Of a stretch of 28,113 nucleotides of DNA, positions 22,563 through 28,113 are shown one piece after another. Position numbers and translations under genes: made by a program. The stretch is taken from assembly GCA_946481025.1 (NCBI GenBank), contig CAMLNA010000047.1, positions 1 to 28,113 on the forward strand, read 5' to 3'. Below the pieces are notes generated by a model. That model saw only the letters and a list, made by a program, of their open reading frames with translations, had not been told where the DNA came from and searched no databases. The first letter of the stretch is position 1, and each line of letters begins with the position of its first letter. This DNA is from an uncultured Rivibacter sp. (lineage in GTDB: Bacteria > Pseudomonadota > Gammaproteobacteria > Burkholderiales > Burkholderiaceae).

Positions 22563-24407
22563 TCAGGCCCCCACCGGCTTGCCGTCCGTGCGGCGCACGA
22601 CGATGGTCGAAGAACGCGGAGGCAGCGTGTTGCCCTGCACGTTCGACGGCCAGGTGCCCGTCGGGTGCTGGATGTTGATGAAGAAGGTCTTCAGGTCCGG
22701 CGTGTAGGTGAGCCCGGTGATCTCGCAGCCGTTCGGGCCCACCAGGAAGCGGGTCGACTGGCGCGTCTCGGCGTCCACGTAGTACATCGAGTTGTTGCCG
22801 AAGGTGTTGGTGATCGACGTGCCGGTGCCGGCGTCGGTCTGCACCCAGAGGCGGCCCTGGCTGTCGACGCGGATGCCGTCGGGGCTGGAGAAAGTGTCGC
22901 CCTTGATGTTGCCCCGCAGGTTGCTGGCCGTCAGGCGCGGGTCGCCGCCCAGCAGGAAGATCTCCCACTTGAAGGTGGTGGCGGTGGGCGTGTTGCCGTC
23001 TTCCGTCCAGCGGATGATGTGGCCGTGCGAGTTCGTCACGCGCGGGTTGGCCGTGTCGGTGACCTGCCGGCCGCCGTTGTTGGTGAGCGTCACGTAGATG
23101 CGCTTGTCCGGGCCGATGCTGATCCACTCCGGGCGATCCATCAGCGTGGCGCCGGCCACGCGGGCGGCCGCCTTGGTGTTGATGAGCACGTCGGCCTGGG
23201 TGTTGAAGTCGATCGTCACCGGGGTGGGCGGCGTCACGCTCTGCGTGTAGTTGCCCGGGTCCTGCGCGCCGGCCACGAGGCCGTTCTGGCCCTGCACCAG
23301 CGCGATCCACTGGCCGGTGCCGTCGGCGTTGAACTTGGCGGCGTACAGGGTTCCGGTGTCCAGCAGGTTGGCATTGGCGGCGCGGTCGGCCGGGTTGTAC
23401 TTGTTGCTCGGCACGAACTTGTAGATGCAGCCCGGCGTGCCGTCGTCGCCCATGTAGACGCCGATGTTGTTCTGCGCGTCGAGCAGGTAGGCGGTGTTCT
23501 CGTGGTCGAAGCGGCCCAGCGCGGTGCGCTTGGCCGGCACGCCCGTCAGGGTGCCGTACGGGTCGATCTCGATCACCCAGCCGTAGCCGATCTCGGCTTG
23601 CGTGGGGTCGATGTAGTTGTCGGTGCTTTCCTCGCAGGTGAGGTAGGTGCCCCAGGGCGTGCGGCCGCTCGAGCAGTTGTTGAGCATGCCCACCACGGTG
23701 GCGCCCACGGCAGCGGCCGCCGGGCCGGTGACGTTGTAGACGGTGTTGCCGGTGTAGCGCTTGTTGAAGGTGGAGTTGGCCTTCACCGCCCACTTGCCGC
23801 TGGCGTCGGCGGCCACTTCGATCACCGACACGCCCACCGCCGACAGCGCGATCTTCTTCTGCTCGGCCGTGGCCGTGGCTGCGTTGTAGGTGCCGCCGGT
23901 GAAGAGGATCTGGTAGTCGGGCAGCTCGTGGTTGATGGCCAGCAGCCCGCCCTTGTTCGGGTCCACGCCCTGCAGTTCGTAGAACTCCATGCCGTCGTGG
24001 TTGCCGCCGGCGATCTGCTCGGTACCGGCGGAGTCGAGGAAGGCACCGGTATAGGCGGTGGCACCCGCCACGACCGCATCGCCGGCGCTGAACAGCAGCT
24101 CGGCCGTGTAGCCCGGGGGGACCACGACGCTGTCGCCCGTCACTGCGGCCACACCGTCGAACTCGACCTTGTAGCTCACCGACGGAGCGGCCGGCGCATC
24201 GTCGTCGCCGCCGCCGCAGGCCGTCAATGCGGTCCCGCCGAACGCGGCTGCGAGCGAGGCGCCGAAGGTGCCCTTGAGCAGGCCGCGGCGCTGCATCCTG
24301 GCTTGCTGCAGCACGTCCTCGAACATCTGGCCGGGCACGTGGTCGACTTCGGTGCGGCCCTTGGCGGCGGCCGCCTCGGCACGAGCGCGGTCGGTGAGAT
24401 ACGACAT
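22563..24407 (-). CDS. phoX: PhoX-family alkaline phosphatase, Tat-exported
   Basis: A 614-residue PhoX (DUF839) phosphatase, a calcium/iron enzyme that releases phosphate from organic esters outside the cytoplasm. The Tat motif QRRGLLKG (Q39-K45) starts the signal, and its end LTAC (C64) followed by GGGDDD is a good lipobox, so the protein may be a Tat-exported lipoprotein. The family metal-binding block TCEEST lies at about 257-262 (C258, E259, E260), and DHENTAYLLD and RPEWISIGPDKRIYVTLT are further PhoX segments. Start chosen at 24407 because AAGGAG lies six bases upstream; an in-frame ATG at 24449 is less likely. A Pho-box-like site lies at 24475-24492. It is followed by convergent hairpins. 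Confidence 0.93.
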   Translation of the reverse strand: MSYLTDRARAEAAAAKGRTEVDHVPGQMFEDVLQQARMQRRGLLKGTFGASLAAAFGGTALTACGGGDDDAPAAPSVSYKVEFDGVAAVTGDSVVVPPGYTAELLFSAGDAVVAGATAYTGAFLDSAGTEQIAGGNHDGMEFYELQGVDPNKGGLLAINHELPDYQILFTGGTYNAATATAEQKKIALSAVGVSVIEVAADASGKWAVKANSTFNKRYTGNTVYNVTGPAAAAVGATVVGMLNNCSSGRTPWGTYLTCEESTDNYIDPTQAEIGYGWVIEIDPYGTLTGVPAKRTALGRFDHENTAYLLDAQNNIGVYMGDDGTPGCIYKFVPSNKYNPADRAANANLLDTGTLYAAKFNADGTGQWIALVQGQNGLVAGAQDPGNYTQSVTPPTPVTIDFNTQADVLINTKAAARVAGATLMDRPEWISIGPDKRIYVTLTNNGGRQVTDTANPRVTNSHGHIIRWTEDGNTPTATTFKWEIFLLGGDPRLTASNLRGNIKGDTFSSPDGIRVDSQGRLWVQTDAGTGTSITNTFGNNSMYYVDAETRQSTRFLVGPNGCEITGLTYTPDLKTFFINIQHPTGTWPSNVQGNTLPPRSSTIVVRRTDGKPVGA

Positions 24408-24474
24408 GAGGTACTCCTTGCGTGGGGTGTCGTTGTGAACGCCGCGCATGCTAGGAAGCGCCTGTTACGAACCC

Positions 24475-24492
24475 GTGTCGGTCCTGTGACAG
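24475..24492 (-). promoter_or_regulatory. Pho-box-like site before phoX
   Basis: Read on the minus strand: CTGTCACAGGACCGACAC, 13 of 18 matches to the Pho box consensus, with a perfect first hexamer CTGTCA and 11-base repeat spacing. It lies 67 bases upstream of the phoX ATG. A possible -10, TAACAG, begins 7 bases downstream, closer than the usual 10 bases, so the promoter geometry is not ideal. Confidence 0.6.
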
Positions 24493-24526
24493 TTCGACGC
24501 GGGAAGCGGCACGCAAGCCGCAGCAC

Positions 24527-26893
24527 TCAGTCGACGGGTGTCAGCTTGGCCACGCTGAGCGCCAGCCACTTCATACCGTGGCGGCCGAAATTCACCTGCG
24601 CGCGGGCATCGTCGCCGCTACCTTCGAGCGTCACGATGACGCCTTCGCCGAACTTGGTGTGGAACACGCCCTGCCCGGCGCGGAAGCCGGTGCCCGCACC
24701 GCGCGACGCGGCCATGGCAGGCGGCAGCGGTGGCTCGCTCGCCACCCGCCCCGCGCCGACGATGGAGCCCAGGCCACTGCCCCGATTCCAGGCCTGCTGG
24801 TAATCGCGAGCGAAGCCCGAACCGAAGCCCTGCACGCGCGGCGTGATCCACTTGAGCGCCGCTTCGGGCAGCTCGTCGAAGAAGCGGCTCTTGATGTTGT
24901 AGCGGGTCTGGCCGTGCAGCAGGCGTGTCTGGCTGAAGCTCATGTACAGGCGCTTGCGCGCGCGCGTGATGGCCACGTACATGAGGCGGCGCTCCTCTTC
25001 GAGGCCGTCGACGTCGGACAGCGAGTTCTCATGCGGGAACAGGCCTTCTTCCAGCCCGGTGATGAACACGTTGTCGAACTCCAGCCCCTTGGCCGAGTGG
25101 ATCGTCATCAGCTGGATCGCGTCCTGCCCGGCCTGGGCCTGGTTGTCGCCGGCCTCGAGCGCCGCATGGGTGAGAAAGGCTGCCAGCGGCGACATGATCT
25201 CGCCCGTTTCGGCGTCGGGCGTGGTGGCCGCAGCGGCCGGCGCGGGCGGCTCGCCGAGCGCGATGGCACCGGGGCCCTGTTCGTCCACCGGCAGCGCGAC
25301 CGCGTCCTTGCCGAAACCCTCCTGTGTCACGAAGGCTTCGGCCGCGGTCACCAGTTCGGCCAGGTTCTCCAGCCGCTCCTGGCCTTCCTTTTCGGTGCGG
25401 TAGAAGTCGGCCAGGCCCGAGGCCTGCACCGTGTGCTCGATGATGTCGCGCAGCGTGAGGCCATGGGTCGCCTGGCGCATCGCATCGACCAGCGCATTGA
25501 AGGCAGCAAGGTTGACGCCGCCCTTGCCGGTGACGGCGCCCACGCTCTGGTGCAGGCTGCGGCCGCTCGCACGTGCGGCGTCCTGCAGTTGCTCCAGCGT
25601 GCGCGCGCCGATGCCGCGCGCGGGAAAGTTGACCACCCGCAGGAAGCTGGTGTCGTCGTTCGGGTTCTCGATCAGGCGCAGGTAGGCGAGCGCATGCTTG
25701 ATCTCGGCCCGCTCGAAGAAGCGCAGGCCGCCGTACACGCGGTACGGCATGCCGGCGTTGAACAGCGCCGACTCGATGACCCGCGACTGCGCGTTGCTGC
25801 GGTAGAGCACCGCGATCTCGCTGCGTGCGGAGCCGTCTCGGATGAGCTGGCGCGCCTCTTCGAGGAACCACTGCGCCTCCGCGAAGTCGCTGGTCGATTC
25901 ATACACCCGCACCGGCTCGCCCGGCCCTGCCTCGGTGCGCAGGTTCTTGCCCAGGCGCCGGCTGTTGCGGCTGATGAGTTCGTTGGCGGCATCGAGGATG
26001 TTGCCGAAGCTGCGGTAGTTGCGCTCCAGCTTGATGACCTGCTCGACGCGGAACTCGCGCTCGAACAGCGACATGTTGCCCACCTGCGCTCCGCGGAAGG
26101 CATAGATGCTCTGGTCGTCGTCGCCCACCGCCATGACGCTGCTCTCGGCGCCGGCGAACATCTTGAGCCAGGCGTACTGCAGGCGGTTGGTGTCCTGGAA
26201 CTCGTCGACCAGGATGTGCCGGAAGCGCCGCTGGTAGTGCTCGCGCACCGCCTGGTTGTCGCGCATGAGCTCGTACACGCGCAGCATCAGCTCCGCGAAG
26301 TCGACCACGCCTTCGCGCCGGCACTGGTCTTCATAGGCCTGGTAGATCTGCACCAGCGTGCGGGTCTGGCCGTCGGTGACCTCGATGTCGCCCGGGCGCA
26401 GGCCGTCTTCCTTGCTGCCGGCGATGAACCACGTGACCTGCTTGGGCACGAAACGTTCTTCATCGAGGTTCATCGCCTTGATGACGCGCTTCACCGCGGA
26501 GAGCTGGTCCTGGCTGTCGAGGATCTGGAAGCCCTGCGGCAGGTTGGCCAGCTTCCAGTGCGCGCGCAGGAAGCGGTTGCACAACCCGTGGAAGGTGCCG
26601 ATCCACATGCCGCGCACGTTCACCGGCAGCATCGCGCCCAGGCGCGTGAGCATTTCCTTTGCAGCCTTGTTGGTGAAGGTCACCGCCAGCACGCCGCCCG
26701 GCGACACCTGCCCTGTCTGGAGGAGCCACGCGATGCGCGTGGTCAGCACCCGAGTCTTGCCGGAGCCCGCGCCCGCCAGCACGAGCGAGTTGCCGCGCGG
26801 CAGCGTCACCGCGGCGAGTTGTTCAGGGTTGAGGTTGGCCAGGAGGCCCGCGGGCACGGCGTGGCCGTCTTCGACAGAATGCTCGGAATGCAT
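24527..26893 (-). CDS. uvrD: DNA helicase II (UvrD, superfamily 1A)
   Basis: A 788-residue ATP-dependent 3'-5' helicase for nucleotide-excision and mismatch repair. Walker A GAGSGKT is at 41-47; motif Ia is in AVTFTNKAAKEM; Walker B VDEFQDTN is near 230; motif III is in GDDDQSIYAFRGA; motif V is in LMTIHSAKGLEFDNVFI and motif VI in YVAITRARKRLYMSF near 640. The C-terminal GVFHTKFGEGVIVTLEGSG segment is the Tudor-like domain that contacts RNA polymerase in E. coli UvrD. An Ala/Pro-rich insert near 545-565 (EPPAPAAAATTPDAETGE) is unusual. The start ATG is the right half of an ATGCAT. No LexA site is seen upstream. Confidence 0.96.
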   Translation of the reverse strand: MHSEHSVEDGHAVPAGLLANLNPEQLAAVTLPRGNSLVLAGAGSGKTRVLTTRIAWLLQTGQVSPGGVLAVTFTNKAAKEMLTRLGAMLPVNVRGMWIGTFHGLCNRFLRAHWKLANLPQGFQILDSQDQLSAVKRVIKAMNLDEERFVPKQVTWFIAGSKEDGLRPGDIEVTDGQTRTLVQIYQAYEDQCRREGVVDFAELMLRVYELMRDNQAVREHYQRRFRHILVDEFQDTNRLQYAWLKMFAGAESSVMAVGDDDQSIYAFRGAQVGNMSLFEREFRVEQVIKLERNYRSFGNILDAANELISRNSRRLGKNLRTEAGPGEPVRVYESTSDFAEAQWFLEEARQLIRDGSARSEIAVLYRSNAQSRVIESALFNAGMPYRVYGGLRFFERAEIKHALAYLRLIENPNDDTSFLRVVNFPARGIGARTLEQLQDAARASGRSLHQSVGAVTGKGGVNLAAFNALVDAMRQATHGLTLRDIIEHTVQASGLADFYRTEKEGQERLENLAELVTAAEAFVTQEGFGKDAVALPVDEQGPGAIALGEPPAPAAAATTPDAETGEIMSPLAAFLTHAALEAGDNQAQAGQDAIQLMTIHSAKGLEFDNVFITGLEEGLFPHENSLSDVDGLEEERRLMYVAITRARKRLYMSFSQTRLLHGQTRYNIKSRFFDELPEAALKWITPRVQGFGSGFARDYQQAWNRGSGLGSIVGAGRVASEPPLPPAMAASRGAGTGFRAGQGVFHTKFGEGVIVTLEGSGDDARAQVNFGRHGMKWLALSVAKLTPVD

Positions 26894-26914
26894 CCACGGA
26901 TTCTAGGAGTCGCC

Positions 26915-27562
26915 GTGTTCTCGACCTTGCGCCACGGCCTGTGGCTGCTGCCAATTGCTGCCGCCTGTGCCCAGGCCCAGCCGGCCCCCTGCCCGCCTGC
27001 CGCCACCCGGTTGCTGCAGCGCTTCATCCCGGCCGATTGCGAAAGCTGCTGGCAGGCCGCCGGCGAGGCGGCATTGCCGGCTCGCACCTGGGCGCTCGAC
27101 TGGGTCGTGCCGAGCCCGCAAGGCGATGCGGCGCCGCTGTCGCTGGCGGCATTGCCGGAGGCGGCCGAGCGTGCGCAACGCGCCGGTGCCCAGACGCAGC
27201 AGGACAAGACGGCACGTGCCCCGCGCCTGCAGGTGCAGGGCGGCCCGGCCTGGAACGGTTATTTCGGGCTGCAGCTGTCGGTGCGCGGTACGCCGGCGCC
27301 TGCCGGCAGCACCGGCTGGCTGGCGCTGGTGGAACAGATTCCCGCAGGTGACGAAGGCACGGCCATCGCCAGGCAACTCGTACGCTCGGTGGCCGGCCCG
27401 CTGCCGCTCGATGGGCTGTCGCCGCGCAGGCCGGTGCAGCACCTGCGGGCACTGCGGGTCGGCGAAGGCGCGCAACCGCAGCGCCTGGTCGGCATCGGCT
27501 GGGTCGAGGCGGCCGACGGGCGCGTGCTGGCGGTGGCGCAGGAAGCCTGCCCGAAACGCTGA
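26915..27562 (+). CDS. Secreted protein of unknown function with a CESC motif
   Basis: GTG start at 26915 with AGGAG (26905-26909) five bases upstream, giving a 215-residue product whose N-terminus (MFSTLRHGLWLLPIAAACAQAQ) is a clear signal peptide; cleavage near AQA-Q is likely, though the cysteine in AAAC allows a weak lipobox reading. An in-frame ATG at 26888 would add 9 residues and overlap the uvrD start; it is rejected. The mature protein carries FIPADCESCWQ near residue 40, a CxxC pair, then Ala/Arg-rich sequence and a region of hydrophobic beta-like segments (WLALVEQIP, RLVGIGWVEAADGRVLAVAQEACP). I do not recognise a family. The CxxC could suggest a thiol-active periplasmic protein, but the thioredoxin context is missing. 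Confidence 0.72.
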   Translation: MFSTLRHGLWLLPIAAACAQAQPAPCPPAATRLLQRFIPADCESCWQAAGEAALPARTWALDWVVPSPQGDAAPLSLAALPEAAERAQRAGAQTQQDKTARAPRLQVQGGPAWNGYFGLQLSVRGTPAPAGSTGWLALVEQIPAGDEGTAIARQLVRSVAGPLPLDGLSPRRPVQHLRALRVGEGAQPQRLVGIGWVEAADGRVLAVAQEACPKR

Positions 27563-27623
27563 GGCGCATCGAAGCGTGCGAACCTGCATGGGCTTTTCGC
27601 CGCGCCGAAAGAATCGACCCGCG

Positions 27624-27629
27624 TAGAAT
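27624..27629 (+). promoter_or_regulatory. Candidate -10 element of the guaC transcript
   Basis: TAGAAT matches five of six bases of the sigma-70 -10 consensus. Transcription would start near 27636, the first base of the first leader hairpin. No convincing -35 is found 16-18 bases upstream. Confidence 0.4.
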
Positions 27630-27635
27630 GCGCCA

Positions 27636-27728
27636 CCGGGCCCAAATTTTGTCTTCGGCCCGGCGCTTCGCGCCTTAACTTCGCCGAGAGCGAAGTTAGC
27701 CTGCGACGCAACGGCCTCCCGGTCGTTG
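27636..27728 (+). ncRNA. Structured 5' leader of guaC (four hairpin candidates)
   Basis: Hairpin 1: CCGGGCC/GGCCCGG (27636-27642, 27657-27663), 14-base loop. Hairpin 2: GGCGC-TTC-GCGCC (27662-27674), which shares two bases with hairpin 1, so the two compete. Hairpin 3: TAACTTCGC/GCGAAGTTA (27676-27684, 27690-27698) with a CGAGA loop. Hairpin 4: CAACGGCC-TCCC-GGTCGTTG (27709-27728), one G-U pair. They are followed by about 106 bases without obvious structure up to the ATG at 27835. No riboswitch consensus I know fits; hairpin 3 could also be a dispersed palindromic repeat. Confidence 0.5.
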
Positions 27729-27834
27729 TGGCCACACCCCTCCCGCCGAAGCAAGTCAAGCGCTCGCAGCCATTGGGCCGCGCACTGCCTCAACGCGCCG
27801 CCCGCCCATCTGCAACCGGAGCCTTGGAACTCAT

Positions 27835-28113
27835 ATGGAAATCTTCGACTACGACAACGTCCTGCTGCTGCCGCGCAAGTGCCGCGTCGAGAGCCGCAGC
27901 GAATGCGACACGTCGGTGCAATTCGGCGGCCGCAGCTTCAAGTTGCCGGTGGTGCCGGCCAACATGAAGACGGTGCTCGACGAGCCGATCAGCGAATGGC
28001 TGGCCGCCAACGGCTACTTCTACGTGATGCACCGCTTCGACCTCGACAACGTGGCCTACGCGAAGCGCATGCGCGAGCAGGGCCTGTTCGTCTCGATCAG
28101 CTCGGGCGTGAAG
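27835..28113 (+). CDS. guaC: GMP reductase, 5' part
   Basis: The first 93 codons of an IMPDH/GMP-reductase family protein, open to the window edge. The opening [21 protein letters not shown] with SECDTS and the run [34 protein letters not shown] match GMP reductase, which converts GMP to IMP with NADPH. IMP dehydrogenase would carry CBS domains and a different start, so GuaC is preferred. The active-site cysteine lies beyond the edge. The ATG at 27835 has only GGA at a normal distance as a ribosome binding site. The leader is long (about 200 bases from the candidate promoter) and structured, which suggests control by RNA folding; purine control would be sensible but is not shown. Confidence 0.9.
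   Translation, partial: MEIFDYDNVLLLPRKCRVESRSECDTSVQFGGRSFKLPVVPANMKTVLDEPISEWLAANGYFYVMHRFDLDNVAYAKRMREQGLFVSISSGVK

Noticed and set aside
22665..24803. 712-codon plus-strand frame opposite phoX
   Set aside because: The translation is Val/Gly/Arg/His-rich with no motif, whereas the other strand has PhoX residues and a Tat signal.
24578..26887. Long plus-strand frame opposite uvrD that continues into the secreted-protein gene
   Set aside because: Only the part after the GTG at 26915 has a ribosome binding site and signal peptide. The earlier part is a shadow of uvrD.
26894..26960. LexA site upstream of uvrD
   Set aside because: No CTG-N10-CAG element with acceptable half-sites lies near the uvrD start, even though uvrD is SOS-controlled in E. 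coli.
27636..27834. Mini-ykkC, guanine or c-di-GMP riboswitch before guaC
   Set aside because: The hairpin loops lack ACGR, and no conserved core of those classes is seen.

Overview
The window is GC-rich chromosomal DNA, almost fully coding, with several well-formed AGGAG-type ribosome binding sites. Gene content points to a betaproteobacterium of the order Burkholderiales. The evidence is a polA / DUF2782 / thrB / BPSS1780-family membrane protein block with uvrD nearby, a ppk-ppx polyphosphate locus, and a long-form DinB. Genus cannot be fixed from sequence alone; the Comamonadaceae/Sphaerotilaceae side of the order fits best. No rRNA, tRNA, CRISPR array, insertion sequence or pseudogene was seen, and no gap without a gene exceeds 300 bases.

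Layout. (1) 1-2410: an integron integrase gene (intI) overlaps a DNA polymerase IV gene (dinB). A LexA-like box sits directly in front of intI, so the pair looks like an SOS-controlled cassette-recombination plus mutagenesis unit. Any cassette array would lie left of the window. (2) 2427-4985: a small Mpo1/DUF962-like membrane protein divergent from a TetR regulator, a 42-residue membrane protein behind a strongly base-paired leader, and a DUF1127 protein divergent from a LysR regulator. (3) 5021-8826: a GcvA-like LysR regulator, an FMN-dependent L-lactate dehydrogenase, a DUF1304 membrane protein divergent from a second TetR regulator around a perfect 16-bp palindrome, and an 89-residue membrane protein. 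(4) 8851-16577: a ZIP metal transporter and a phosphate block. On the plus strand are ppx and a hemerythrin protein. On the minus strand a tightly packed plcP-like phosphatase / lipid glycosyltransferase / ppk / sixA operon runs in the opposite direction. (5) 16690-22447: polA divergent from a DUF2782 - thrB - BPSS1780 - FecR-like gene string. (6) 22563-27562: a Tat-exported PhoX phosphatase behind a Pho-box-like site, uvrD, and a small secreted protein of unknown function. (7) 27563-28113: a 5' leader with several adjacent hairpins, then the first 93 codons of a GMP reductase that runs off the right edge.

Two themes connect genes. One is phosphate economy. A PlcP-like phospholipase C and a glycosyltransferase (swap of phospholipids for glycolipids), Ppk/Ppx (polyphosphate store), and PhoX (extracellular phosphate scavenging) lie within 15 kb, with Pho-box-like sites before plcP and phoX. 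The other is DNA damage and repair: intI-dinB, polA and uvrD, although only intI-dinB shows a LexA-like site. Several intergenic regions hold perfect inverted repeats that are reported as operator or RNA-structure candidates.
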